NCBI RefSeq assembly: GCF_026213295.1
Contig: NC_079425.1
Coordinates: forward strand, 28,155,392 to 28,219,391
Direction: 5' to 3'
From: Gadus chalcogrammus
Lineage: Eukaryota > Chordata > Actinopteri > Gadiformes > Gadidae
DNA: 64,000 bases
Positions 22,928-34,430 of the stretch are shown one piece after another. The position numbers were made by a program, and so were the translations under genes. A model generated the notes under the pieces. The model made no database searches. It saw nothing but the letters and a program-made list of their open reading frames with translations, and was not told the origin of the DNA. Each line of letters starts with the position of its first letter. Positions within the stretch are counted from its first letter, which is position 1.

Positions 22928-23178
22928 CGCAATGTTCGGCTGTCAGAAATGTGTTGTGATCACTTGTATTCCTCATAGCACTCAGGCTGTGAGGAAATCA
23001 GCAGCTCGCGATCGCAGCTCCTTTGATGTTAACGCGCACAGAGCGCAAAGCTCAAAGCCGGACAATGATGTCGTAGTAAAGCCCTCAGGTCTACTCGGCA
23101 TGTATTAACTGTGGCTAAACATCAACTGCACTGAAGTCATCATAACTTCATAAGTTCTCATTTTCAAATGATTATGAA

Positions 23179-24030
23179 TGTGACCCCCAGGGGGTACTTG
23201 AGTCTACAGTTGAGAATGATTAAACTAGACTATCAAACTATATCCAGGTGTGTCCAATGAAGGCACAGAAATGGGACTGATGCAATCAATAAACATTTAT
23301 AATGAGATAATCAATGTACATGCTGGTTAGCAACAAGTGCAAATAAAACTCATGCAGTTAGCAGCAAATGAAAATCAAACACTAAAACACACAAACAAAT
23401 ACTGTTCCCACAAGAGATGATGTAAAAATGCCCATGGGCCGCACAAGAAAGATATAATAAACAAAATAACAAACAAAAGACAAGTCTCTAGTCTCCCAAT
23501 TAGCCCACGATACGGGTGGCAGATGTTTATAGCACTCGTAGGTTACATTCAAATAGATAGACAAGTAGGCAAATTCGGTCCTGAGAAAAACAGTGGCTGG
23601 TCGAACAGACGACGGCAATCCTCGTGTTTGGGCCAGTCTAGATGAACTAGACCTAAAACTCCAGTACCAATGCGTTTACGTGTGGATGACGCGAAGCAGT
23701 GCCCTCTCACCGACGTGAGATTTCTGTTCTTGCTGCTACCCCGTGTGACTCACAAATCGCTGTTATGCGATCACGTGTCGGTAGACTCGTGCTTGTGTGC
23801 ACCATTTACTGGTCACCATATGAAAAGACACCAAGCCAGGGTTACGTGCAGACACCAGGCTGAAGGTTCTGTTTACGCAGCTGCTACGGAGGCTTTTACT
23901 TCCACCGTCTTTGCACTAATTCTAAGTTCGCACCTCTTTTAAGACGTGCCACATGTGCCACCTGATCTAGATTAGTGTCAGTGGGAGGGGCCAAGGTGCA
24001 TTACCCATCACTACCGTCCTACCTGCTACA
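23179..24030 (-). repeat. 3' LTR of a Gypsy retrotransposon
   Basis: On the minus strand it starts TGTAGCAGGTAGGACGG right after a polypurine tract and ends ...GGGGGTCACA, giving TG...CA termini and a length of about 850 bp. The block CCCACGATACGGGTGGCAGA to GCGTTTACGTGTGG reappears at 29152-29422, the damaged 5' LTR. It abuts the right end of the long-TIR element exactly, so that end was the insertion site. Confidence 0.75.
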
Positions 24031-24047
24031 TTCACCCCCCCCTAAAT
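24031..24047 (-). promoter_or_regulatory. Polypurine tract of the Gypsy element
   Basis: The minus strand reads CATTTAGGGGGGGGTGAA directly before the TG of the 3' LTR, in the expected place for the plus-strand DNA primer. Confidence 0.7.
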
Positions 24048-24284
24048 GTCACCGTCCCGGTGACAAGTAAAAAAAATAATGTTACAACCAGGGCCTAAAA
24101 CCAACACCCTGGGAGCTGACAGTCACGTGAGCTCCCATGTGTTCGTCGGCGAGTGGTTGTTCAGTTGATGTACCCGGGAGGTTGTAGGGGTTTGAATGGT
24201 GGCCGGCTGTTGTTCTAGTGGTCCTTCTCGGCAGGTGGTTGCCCTTAGGCGCTGGCATTGGAGCTTCAGCTCTTTGAGTGTGTT

Positions 24285-24896
24285 CTACAGCCAAATCTGC
24301 CCATTCAGACAAGAGGTGTCTAGAGCTACCATTAGTGCGAAATCCTCGTTTTCATCTACACTACTATTTGAGTCTTCCAATAAAAGATCAGACTGATCGA
24401 GTTTGGGCTCTGGGTTGGCAGGTGTAGGCAGGGGTGGGCAGGGGTCAACATGGAGAGGGCGCATCTCCTGTCTATGAACGTTCTTTCCTGGACCCTGCTG
24501 GTCCCTTGGTCTGATTCTGTACAGGGTGCCAACCTCATCCAAGCAACCGACCACCTCGTACACTACATGGTCCCAGTGATCCTGAATTTTGTGGCGACCA
24601 GGTGGGTGACTCCGGCGGTACACCAATGTGCCTGGAGGTAAAATGGGCAAGGGAGCAGCTTGATGTATTGCTTGCTGCTTGGCCGCCGCCTCAAGATGTG
24701 TTCGAGCCTGCTGATAAACAGCAGAGAGGTGCTCCCGATGTTTCCGGACCCACTCCTCAGAGGTCATTTCAGATGGGGAGTCAACCGTTCCCAATAGCGA
24801 GTCAAGGGGAAGGATAGGCTTCCGCCCAAACATTAGTTAATATGGTGAAAACCCAGTTGACTGATGCTGGACCGTAGCATTGTATGCAAACGACAC
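24285..24896 (-). pseudogene. Gypsy integrase C-terminal part
   Basis: The frame continues the integrase catalytic core interrupted at about 24897: [20 protein letters not shown], then an in-frame stop, then LMFGRKPILPLD (the conserved GRxPxLP box). A C-terminal domain follows with YRRSHPPGRHKIQDHW. The element's last ORF ends at 24285, about 235 bp from the polypurine tract. The stop before LMFG and the upstream insertion disable it. Confidence 0.85.
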
Positions 24897-25592
<696 letters not shown>

Positions 25593-26186
25593 GGGTTGGC
25601 CACCTTTTCTTCTTTTCTGAGGGCAAAGTACGGAGCAAATTGTGAAGCGTACGATTAAATCGCTCACATTGTCCGTTTCCCTCAGGGTGGTATGGACTTG
25701 TACGGGACTTGTGAATGCCATATAATTGACACAGCCGCTTAAACAACTCTCCCTCGAATTGACGACCCTGGTCTGAATGAATGCGTTGTGGCACCCCATA
25801 GGTATTAAACCACTGTTCAGTAAGAATCCGTGCGATGGTTGTGGCCTTTTGATCTACGGTGGGGTAGGCCTGAGTGAATTTGGAAAATACATCCGTTACA
25901 ACCAGGAGATTTCCTTTCCCATCGCTAGACTTTTCCAAGGTGGTGAAGTCGATAGCTAGAATTTCTAAAGGCCTGGATGCAAGGAGACTACCCATGAATG
26001 TTCTCAACTTCGGTTGCACGGCTTTTGGCTTTTGGCTTTTGGCTCGATGTCTCTGCGCATGAAGGGCCAGTAACAACGTTGACGAATGAGTATGGTGGTC
26101 CTTTCTACCCCTTGGTAGCCATGATTATTGTGCAATGCGGTCAAGACTTCCCCATTTAATAGCTGAGGCAGCAGTAGTTGCATCAC
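25593..26186 (-). pseudogene. Gypsy integrase, zinc-binding and catalytic core
   Basis: The HHCC region ([27 protein letters not shown]) is in one frame at about 26060-26186. The catalytic core is in another: [15 protein letters not shown] (first Asp), [13 protein letters not shown] (second Asp), [18 protein letters not shown] (Glu). The second pair of zinc cysteines is lost at the frame change near 26040, where AAGCCAAAAGCCAAAAG repeats have slipped. The core stops at RWPTHL, where the microsatellite insertion begins. Confidence 0.9.
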
Positions 26187-26213
26187 CTTTTCACTACAAC
26201 CAGGGACATGACT

Positions 26214-28517
26214 TTACCTGTGAAGAACACCACCATGTACCTGTATGTTGGCCAAATGACGCACAAGTTCTACCACAGCAGGGGACTCTTTGGCTCGTTC
26301 CAATGCGGTGGGGGGTCTACCTCTCTTCCAGTATACCTGAAAGGCGCTCAGCACCGGGTCCTCTGACTGGAGGAGTTGGAGATCAGCCCTAGTCCTTACT
26401 GGGGAGGCATCTATGGTCTGGATGTCAAACTGTCCGGGAACATGAGTTGTCAAAACACTTTTGATCTCCGTAGGGACAGAGATTCCCGGTGCTACCACGT
26501 CTATGGAGTCTGGGGCGGGCAATGTAGGCAAGCGAGACAATGCATCTGCATTCCTGTTACATGTACCTGGGCGGAACTCAATCTTGAAATCAAAGAGAGC
26601 CAGCTGTGCCGCCCAGCGTTGCTCTACAGCACCCAATTTGGCCGTCTGCAGATAACAGAGGGGGTTATTATCAGTCAAAACAATGAACTTTACACCTAGG
26701 AGGTAATCTCGAAATTTGTCTGCTACAGCCGACTTAAGGGCCAACAGCTCAAGTTTCATGGCGGAGTAATTGTCCATATTTCTTTCCGTTGGTCGCAACC
26801 CCCTGCTCGCGTAGGCTACTGGCCGCCGCTGTCCCTCCCCCTGCTGTTGGGACAAAACAGCACCTAGCCCAAGCCCACTCGCATCTACCTCAAGAACAAA
26901 AGGCTTGCTGAAGTCTGCGTAACCCAGAACAGGTGCACTTATCAGCTTCGCTTTGAGCGTCTCAAAAGCCTTTTCACAGCCTCAGTCCCAGTGGTCCCGC
27001 AAAGAGGCATTGAAACCGGTTTGTTTCTTCTTTGGGGCTGGCTGTAGCTTTGCTACCAACTTATGCAGAGGAGCTGCATACCTTGCAAACCCCTCAACAA
27101 AACGCCGATAGTATGATGCAAACCCAAGGAAAGAACGCAAGTCTGTGACGGTAGCTGGTATTCTCCAGTCTCTTACTGCACTGATTTTGTCAGGATCAGT
27201 TGATACACCCGAAGCTGAAATTATATGTCCCAAAAACTTCACCTCCGCCTGAAAGAAATGACACTTGCTCAATTTAAGCTGGAGGCCATGGGAAGTCAAC
27301 CTATCCAACACAACTTCTAGTCGTTCCAGATGTTGTTGGAATGTTGAGGAAAATACCACAACATCGTCTAGGTACAGAAGAAGGGAGTTGAACCGCTGAT
27401 CTCCAAAGATCCTTTCCATTAGCCTCTGGAACGTCCCTGGTGCGTTACACAATCCAAATGGCATTCTCTGAAACTTAAAGAGCCCAAATGGGGTGCAAAA
27501 AGCTGTTTTTGCCCTGTCCTTTTCCGCCACCGACACCTGATTATAGCCGCTTGCCAGATCTAAAGTGGAGAAAAGACAAGCACCTGAAAGAGCATCCAAG
27601 GATTCTTCAATCCGAGGCAATGGAAAGGCATCTTTTCTAGTTTTCACGTTCAACTGTCTATAGGCAACGCATAGACAGATGGATCCATCCTTCTTCTTGA
27701 CGACGACAATGGGTGAAGAATAGGGACTACAGCTATTCTTTACCACTCCCTGCTCCAACAACTCTTGGATGTGCGTCATCACAACATCATACTGTGAAGG
27801 TGGCAGTCTACGGTAGCGTTGTCGCACCGGAGTCTCATCCATTAATGGGATTTCGTGTTCGAGAAGGTCTGTGCAACCCAACTGCCCTTCCCCACAACTA
27901 AAAGCTGCACTATACCTTTGAAGTAAAGACTTTGCCTGTTGCTGCTCTGAATCTGTCAAATTAGGCCAGGTGGCATCGGCAAGGCCCGGAACGTGAGAGG
28001 TGGTGGCCTCCATGACTCGAATGAAAGCTACTGGCCCTTGGTTGCTATTTTCTTCCTGAAAACAAATGGGCTTGTTAGCAGAACATACCTCGATCATATG
28101 CAATTGACCCAACGTGGTGCGTGGTCTTATCCAACGATCTTCCTTACCCACATTGACTACCGGCACATCAACTGTGCCATGCCCAATGCGGAGTAAAGAG
28201 CTAGGAATGAGCAAATCTGGGGGTAACTGCCAGTCTCCCTCTCCTGGTTCTATGAACGCTGTGTGAATCAAAGGGCAAAGCCCCTGCCTGCATACAGCTG
28301 AAACCAGCTTCATAGAGCCAGCAGGCACAAGAATGGAGGAGCCCGGGGGGGTTGAAACCTTACCCAGGAAACCAGAATTTGACAGGCCTTCAAAGGTTTG
28401 ACACTCCAGCAGAGCCTGTTTCCAGACTGCAGGCACATCACTAGTGGAAGGAGAGGTAAATAAACTATTGCTCCCTTGACAGAACATTTCACGCAGACAG
28501 CAACGAAGAACGTTCAT
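26214..28517 (-). pseudogene. Gypsy reverse transcriptase-RNase H
   Basis: One frame from 28517 to 26214 is interrupted by a single TGA at 26982 (after RDHWD). RT landmarks: the EHEIPLMDETPVRQRYRRLP entry, RIEESLDALSGACLFSTLDL, FGLCNAPGTFQRLM, catalytic YLDDVVVFS, then FLGFASYYRRFVEGF. RNase H landmarks: LEVDASGLGLGAVL and FIVLTDNNPLCYLQ. The N-terminal part before the RT belongs to the protease-RT linker. The stop is consistent with a CGA to TGA transition. The RT itself is otherwise complete. Confidence 0.95.
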
Positions 28518-28522
28518 TCCGA

Positions 28523-29005
28523 TCAGCCCTGGGACAGTGTTTTTTTTAACTTTGACCCAGAGGCTGGTGGATCGTGGACGACCAAAATGCCTATGGAGGG
28601 AAGCACTCTACCCAGGACTTTTATGTCCAGCTCTAGATAGCCTTGATAGGGGATATCCAACCCATTGGCTGCCCTTAACTGTAGCCATCCACAAGAGCGT
28701 AGTTGGGTTTGCCCCTGAACTTGGAAGTGTTCTTTAAAGAAGGATTCTGTGATGGTAGATACCATAGAACCGGTGTCAACAAGGCACGTGATGGGTACTC
28801 CTCCCATTTTAACATCAGACACAGGGCATTGCCCTATAAGCATAGATGAGGAGGATAACCTGAGCCTGCTAAGGCCCCATCTAGTGCTTGGCTCCATGCA
28901 CAGGGGTGCCCAACCTTTTTTGACCCAAGATCTACTTTTCAAGTAGCCAACATCCCGAGATCTAGGGGGGGGGGCTTCAGTGGGGGTTTCATTCCGTCTG
29001 CGCAC
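28523..29005 (-). pseudogene. Gypsy aspartic protease
   Basis: The protease active site is CLVDTGSMVSTI, followed by a flap-like region and SIGILVVHDPP. The frame then breaks at a run of eight T (about 28541-28548), after which the RT frame continues, so a one-base slip separates protease from RT. Codons upstream of about 28900 belong to an inserted repeat, so the apparent start is artificial. No gag ORF with a zinc knuckle is found upstream. Confidence 0.8.
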
Positions 29006-29151
29006 GGCACCTTCTCAACGATAATCAATAATCTTCCTCCCACTCAGGGTGAAAATGGTAGGTCTTAGCTCGTTTCCACTCAGCCATGCCAACGTTTAGG
29101 AGTGTGTAACTACTGTTGACGGCTTTCAACTGCTGTTAACAGCGCTAGAGA
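28901..29151. mobile_element. hAT-like fragment (CAGGGGTGCCCAACC end)
   Basis: Begins with CAGGGGTGCCCAACCTTTTT, a common hAT terminus in vertebrates, followed by GATCTACTTTTCAAGTAGCC. The right end is not clear. It replaces the region between the Gypsy protease and the 5' LTR, explaining the missing gag and primer-binding site. Confidence 0.4.
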
Positions 29152-29422
29152 AAAGATAATAAACAAAATAACAAACAAAAGACAAAACAATTTGGGTTAA
29201 AGGGCTACCACTAGCCGGCCTTCCCCCTAGTCTCCCAATTAGCCCACGATACGGGTGGCAGATGTTTATAGCACTCGTAGGTTACATTCAAATAGATACA
29301 AGTAGACAAATTCGGTCCTGGGAAAAACAGTGGCTGGTCGAACAGACAACGGCAATCCTCATGTTTGGGCCAGTCTAGATGAACTAGACCTAAAACTCCA
29401 GTACCAATGCGTTTACGTGTGG
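29152..29422 (-). repeat. Truncated 5' LTR of the Gypsy element
   Basis: Matches the 3' LTR from about 23450 to 23690 apart from an extra block of about 45 bp near 29190-29230 and a 4-bp deletion. It stops abruptly at GCGTTTACGTGTGG, where the inverted THAP-element copy begins. Confidence 0.7.
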
Positions 29423-29427
29423 AAAAA

Positions 29428-30035
29428 TAGACAATGACAGGTGAAATGATATTGAGCGGGACATTGACTGTATTATTTAAAGTGATCATACCGTACCTAC
29501 CATGTAGCTATAGGCCACAACACAAGAAATGGAAGAAAATCCATTTATGCCCATGTACTTTCACCATACATACTATCTAAAAAATAAAAGGGCCTGCAGG
29601 AAAATATAAATACAGTACGCAAAAATTAAGTTAGACGGAAAGTCGAAGTTAACACGTTTCTGATTGCGCTTCAGCTTCAGATGCCGTCAAGAGGGGTCTC
29701 TGGTCGTAATCAGTCGCAAGTCCGTCCCCGGCCAATCAGCATTCATTAGCAGAATGCTAGCGTGTATGGCCAACAACGGCCCAAACCAAACTGTAAGAAA
29801 TCGAAAGGACATAAGTACTCATTCATTTGACTTTTGAACTATAATCTATATTGAACTTGCGGAATCTACAATAAAATTTGCGATATTTCAACGACAAGCG
29901 GGTGAAAGAGGCATAATTACAGTCTAGCCCCATAGACTCCCATTCAATCTGGACTCGCCCGCGATCACCCCCAGTGGATGTCTCATGGAACTACAACCAA
30001 GATCGGTACAATGGGGCGTATAGGAAGTGCCCAGG
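29428..30035 (-). mobile_element. Second, inverted copy of the THAP-element 5' region
   Basis: Reverse complement of about 15731-16290, with many shared blocks. It is cut off just before the THAP exon would start. Together with the first copy it shows the family is interspersed. Confidence 0.7.
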
Positions 30036-30348
30036 CTCTTCGTAGACGCAATATCATCCCACTGCAGACGCAAATGGGCGTTCTCGTGTGGTGAGGGTTC
30101 CCGTTTACGCAGACTGGAACGCCCCCTTCTTATTCTTTGTCGCCTTTCTCGCTGAACTGTATTAAAATGTGAAAGTATACTACTCCGAAACCATGTAAAT
30201 AGTGTTGTAAATAAACTTCCAAAGCTTTTCAAATCTTATTTGGAAAATAACTTCACATGGTGTGTCTTTTTACAATTTATTTGTTACCAGCATTCGTAGT
30301 GTTGATCAGCAGTGAAATAGTCCGCTATAAGACGTTGACGTCGCTTAT

Positions 30349-30882
30349 GGCGCGTTTCCACTGTAGGGTGCGGAACGGATCGGTTCGCAAAGGTGCGGTA
30401 CGGGTCGCGTTTCCACCGCCAAAAGTGGGCGTGACCCGGACTTAGCTTTACCCGTTTTGGCCTCGTTTTCAGTACTCCTCCGTTGGGGTACTGAAAACGA
30501 GACGAGACGTCTGAAAGGGTCCCGGGAAATTCTAGCTACACACCCCCTCCGTTGATTGGTCGACAGAATCATCACTTCCGGGCGACGTGGGGATAAAAAC
30601 AAACAAACAGTAGCCTCGAGGTATTATTCTTTACAATTAACATGTCGCGTAAAACGCTTGCTTGGGCGAACAAGGAGGTGGAGACGTTCGTCTGCATTCT
30701 TGGGGAGGAAGACGTTGTTTACGATGTTTACGTAGCTGCCGCGGCGATCGACATCCGGCCTACCTTAAAGGGTACTGTCGGCGGTGGAAACGCGACCTCG
30801 GAACTGAGCTGGGCTATACCGCCCCCTCCCTACCGCACCTTTGCGAACCGATCCGTTCTGCACCCTTCAGTGGAAACGTGGC
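30349..30882. mobile_element. Harbinger-like MITE with ~50-bp inverted ends and Myb-like remnant
   Basis: The left end GCGTTTCCACTGTAGGGTGC and its continuation GAACGGATCGGTTCGCAAAG are repeated inverted at 30829-30882 with few mismatches. Inside, an ORF from 30642 begins MSRKTLAWANKEVETFVCIL with GEEDVVYDV, resembling the start of the Myb/SANT-like (MADF/trihelix) protein of PIF/Harbinger elements. It loses similarity after about 45 codons. The target duplication is uncertain. Confidence 0.55.
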
Positions 30883-31549
30883 ATTGGCAACCGAAGACGC
30901 TGGGGTTGACAAGTTACCGGACTACTACCCATGCAAGTGAACGGAGCGTTCCACGGCATTGAGAAGACCCGTGTAATGAAGGCCTATAAAATGTCTGTTT
31001 ATGGCATAGATTTCTCCTCAAATTAGGCCAATAAAGCAATGATAACAAAAACAAAAAAAACACAAACGCTCGATCAAAGATCCGACCCGACAATCAAAAG
31101 CCTTGTTGTTTAACATGAATTGGCTAAACAAATGACCACTGTAGCATATTTAAACACAATTCAAATTGTGCAGAGAATTATTTCCATTGGTCATTCTCAG
31201 TGGCGGCTGGCGATCAAACATGTTGGTGGGGCACAGTAATAGACAGGGGGTCTGAGGTTCTCCCCTTATAATTTTTTTGGAATTGAATAGATTTGATTTC
31301 CTGTATTCTGGTGCATTTTGGGGATGGCCACTACCTATTTACCTGCTTTTCATTCTGATTCAAAGCCTACATCCTGACTTGCAGGGCCTGGACAAGCTTA
31401 CACTGCATATACAGACCTACTTCATGGCCATTCCACCAGACATTGCTATTTGACCCATTGTTGTTATTCTGATATTGAGACAAATCATGATCACTGTCCT
31501 ATAGCGTCCATTTTTTGTGAGTCTCAATGTCTACTTCAAATGCAGTTAG

Positions 31550-31985
31550 AAGGGGTAAAACTGTTGTTTTTTATTGGTCGTCATGAAAAAAAACATAAGG
31601 GGTAACACTGTTGTTTTTTATTGGTCTTCATGAAAAAAAACATAAGGGGTAACACTGTCGTTTTTATCCAATGAAACGTAAAGGGTAACACTGTCATTTT
31701 TTATCTGTTGTCATGAAAAACCCATAAGGGGTAACACTGTCGAAATGTATCGAATAAAACATAGGGGGTAACACTGTCGTTTTTATCACATGAAACATGA
31801 GGGGTGAAACTGTCATTTTTCTTTGGTCGTCGTGAAAAAAAAGATAAGCGGTAACACTGTTGTTTTTTATTGGTCGTCATGAAAAAAAACATAAAGGGTA
31901 ACACTGTTGTCTTTGTCAAATAAAATATAAGGGGTAACAGTGTCGTTTTTCATTGGTCGTCATGAAAAAAAACAAAAGGGAAATA
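31550..31985. repeat. ~47-bp minisatellite, left block
   Basis: About nine copies of a 44-47 bp unit with core AAGGGGTAACACTGTTGTTT and GGTCGTCATGAAAAAAAACA. Units alternate between long and short forms. The same unit continues at 33950-34040, on the far side of tRNA-like units and a Harbinger insertion. Confidence 0.85.
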
Positions 31986-32049
31986 ATAGAAATACACACA
32001 TACATTTGAATCTCATTTATATCCTCTTTATTGATGATTGATTATTGTG

Positions 32050-32404
32050 TATTGTCATCGCCTCAGTGGTGCAGTGGAGTGCACTCTGCCTAACCCACTG
32101 GAGACCTTGGCTCAATTTCTGAGGAAAACACAATATCTTTCATTTTAAAGGTAACGCTATCATGTCTATTGCACTGCCATATATATTCTCAGACATTATA
32201 AAATTAAAAATCTCACTGGGAAGTGGAGAGAGTTGTGAGCTTACCCCCTGGAGACCGGGGTTCAAGTCCAGTTGATGTCCTCTGTTGGAAGTCTCTTATT
32301 TCTATTTCATGCGAATTATAAAGTCAAGTATAACCATTGTGATGACTTTATTCGGTGTCTTGATGGTGCATTGATAAGTTCGGAGGTTAACACTCTAAAC
32401 AGCT
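32050..32404 (+). repeat. Three tRNA-like units inside the satellite
   Basis: At about 32062-32120 the A-box consensus is matched by TGGTGCAGTGG, with a weak B box. At about 32225-32275 a B box GGTTCAAGTCC follows GGAGACCGG. The third unit starts at about 32363 (TGGTGCATTGA), and its B box GGTTCGGGTCC lies at 33925-33935, beyond the Harbinger element. I cannot fold a full cloverleaf for any of them. They are probably tRNA-derived repeat pieces rather than tRNA genes. Confidence 0.4.
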
Positions 32405-32407
32405 CAG

Positions 32408-33922
32408 GGCCCGTTTCCCGATAACGATGGATCTTCGCTCGTACGATCATTCTCCCGATGGATCTTGCGATCCATCGATAATTTCTTTGTCGCGTTTCCC
32501 GAAACTCCTCTTAACGTGAACCCGCATTCGCTGCACTCACGATGTCGTAGGATTGTAACTGTCTACTGACACGGTGCTGAAATGGGCTCCGTAGGAGGGG
32601 GAGACGCAGGAATGTCGCAGGAAAATTGTGTTAAAAAGGGTTAAAATATATCCCCATCAAGGACAACAGCAGAGTAGCCTACGAAAAAAATAGACTGCAA
32701 TTATATGAATGCTATAGCAAGACATTAAAACACAATTGATTAGGCTTAAACCGACATATATCAGTCCTAATCCTGAATGCACTGTGCGTTTCACGGCATT
32801 TTCCCCCCTGAAATAATTCCATATGACAAAAAATTAAAAATAGCTTGTGTGACAACTACATTTATCTTAATGGGCTGATTTCTGAAACATGCTTTGCGCA
32901 GCAAAGAGAGCCGACTTAATCTGATTCCGCATAAGGGTTTCCTTGATTGATAATTTGATTGGCTATAAAAGCCCCTCCGGAAATAGGGTAAGGTATGTAT
33001 TGATGAGGAATACAACGAAGCCCACCGTCTGGCCCGGTGCATCGTTGAGCGCACGATCGGGAGGTGGAAGTTGCGCTATATTAGATGCCTTCACAAGTCA
33101 GGCGGAGGGCTCCAGTTTTCGCCGGCCAAGTCATGCGCCGTGATATGTGTGACGGCTATGTTGCACAACATTGCAGCTAAGGCTGGGGTGGCATTGCTTG
33201 AACCGGAGGACGCTGAGGACGATGACGACGAGGAAGATCGGTGTGAGGACGGCCTCCCTAATAATTACGCGGCTGGTTTTCATGCGCGTCGAAGAGTGAT
33301 TGAGACTTTTTTTTAACCCCCTCCACCCTCCCACATGTCACTAAACATTCCCGTCAACGTGACCAATCCCCACCATATCCCAGCCTTTTGCCTGCTCCTT
33401 TGCTTGTTTTTTATAATTTATTTTATTTCTTTATTTTACATTTTTTATTTTTTTTTTAATTTTATTTAATTTTTTACATTATTTTATGCTACGTTTTATG
33501 AGTAGCCTATGTCAGTCTGCACAAATCCCCCCACTTTCTCTCACACATTTTGAGTGCCCTGCCTGCGCAAACATTTTCTGGACTGTCCCGTTTTATTTTG
33601 GCCATTTTAACATCTTTATTAATTAATTAATTAATAATCTTTATTAATTACCAAACTAAGAACATAAAGGCGTAATGCGTTTTAATAAAACGCATCCAAT
33701 AGACGGAATGTCCGATGGTGTCGCCACTGAGGCTATAGCTGACGATGCTCTTAGCGTCCTACGAGTACCTACGAGCACCCCTGGAGTACTCGTTAGCTAC
33801 GAGCGTTTTCAAGACGTTCGTTCCCCACGATGCTTTCGGGAAACGCGGTGAAAACTCTACGATGCCCTTTCGACGCACTTCACGATCCACTTAGGCTAAC
33901 GACGCTTTCGGGAAATGGGGCC
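32408..33922 (+). mobile_element. PIF/Harbinger transposon with 3-bp target duplication CAG
   Basis: The ends are GGCCCGTTTCCCGATAACG and CGCTTTCGGGAAATGGGGCC (inverted, imperfect), flanked by CAG at 32405-32407 and 33923-33925. A 3-bp duplication and a HARBI1-type ORF fragment fix the superfamily. It sits inside a tRNA-like unit of the surrounding satellite. Numerous ACGA/TCGT palindromes lie near both ends. Confidence 0.85.
32999..33316 (+). pseudogene. HARBI1-like transposase, C-terminal fragment
   Basis: The frame reads EEYNEAHRLARCIVERTIGR, WKLRYIRCLHKSGG, FSPAKSCAVICVTAMLHNIA, then an acidic tail and ARRRVIETFF before the stop at 33314-33316. This is the conserved end of the DDE_4 nuclease with its catalytic Glu region (VERTIG) and LHN motif. 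The first two catalytic Asp residues and the N-terminus are missing. Confidence 0.85.
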
Positions 33923-33949
33923 CAGGTTCGGGTCCCGAAAAAACGTTGA

Positions 33950-34040
33950 CAGGGGTACCACTGTCGTTCTTTATTGGTCAACATGGAAAAAACATAAGGG
34001 GTAACACGTCGATATTTATCAAATAAAACATAGGGAGTAA
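33950..34040. repeat. ~47-bp minisatellite, right block
   Basis: Two degenerate units (GGGGTACCACTGTCG..., AAGGGGTAACACGTCG...) continue the array at 31550-31985. The LTR begins at 34041, so the retroelement inserted into this satellite. Confidence 0.7.
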
Positions 34041-34417
34041 TGTCGGAGATTAATCGAGATTTAAAACACTTAGACTAATTCAAGAGAGAGAGAGTGAAAT
34101 AAAACGAGGGGTCCGGAGCAAGAATTGACAAAAGACTTTATCGTGCAGAAAAACAACAACGATAACAGCCGAGTAGGTCTTAAGAGTCACTGCTCGTCAA
34201 CAGATTCCAGCCTCTTCTTAAACACACAATAGCACAGTACTCAGCAGTTTCTTGTTTTTTAGGTGTCCACACATAGTCAAACACAAATACTTCTAAACAG
34301 ATGGTCACCGAGATAGTCCAGGACCCCTGTATATCTAATGTTTTCTACCATTAGATATACAGGCCTAATAATAATCATAGTTTACCATAGAATATAATAA
34401 TTAATTTCTACCACACA
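34041..34417 (-). repeat. 3' LTR of the macro-domain retroelement
   Basis: The minus strand starts TGTGTGGTAGAAATTAATTA right after a polypurine tract and ends ...TCTCCGACA, a 377-bp LTR with TG/CA ends. A perfect 15-bp stem (34326-34340 with 34349-34363, 8-base loop) lies near its 5' side. No second copy of this LTR is visible in the window, so the 5' LTR is missing or outside. Confidence 0.7.
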
Positions 34418-34430
34418 TCCCCCCTTTTGT
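34418..34430 (-). promoter_or_regulatory. Polypurine tract of the macro-domain retroelement
   Basis: The minus strand reads CACAAAAGGGGGGA immediately before the LTR's TG. This identifies the region on its right as the 3' end of a reverse-transcribing element transcribed leftwards, and rules out a solo LTR. Confidence 0.75.

Larger units (their letters stand above)
17894..23178. mobile_element. Non-autonomous element with >700-bp terminal inverted repeats, multiply interrupted
   Basis: The left arm (17894-17946 plus about 19838-20545) is the reverse complement of the right arm (about 21715-23178). Matching landmarks include TTTGAAAATGAGAACTT / AAGTTCTCATTTTCAAA, TTTAGCCACAGTTAATAC / GTATTAACTGTGGCTAAA and CTTTGTATTCCAGCTG on both sides. 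A LINE interrupts the left arm at about 17947-19837. A MITE sits in the centre (20641-21471). A hAT interrupts the right arm (22168-22927). The Gypsy LTR starts immediately after the right end. No transposase is encoded. The foldback architecture would let a transcript or single strand pair over more than 700 bp. Confidence 0.75.

Noticed and set aside
22902..23108. Short frames sharing RKSAARDRSSFDVNAHRAQS in opposite arms (19855-20055 and 22902-23108)
   Set aside because: They are the two arms of the long inverted repeat read in opposite directions; no initiation or domain evidence.
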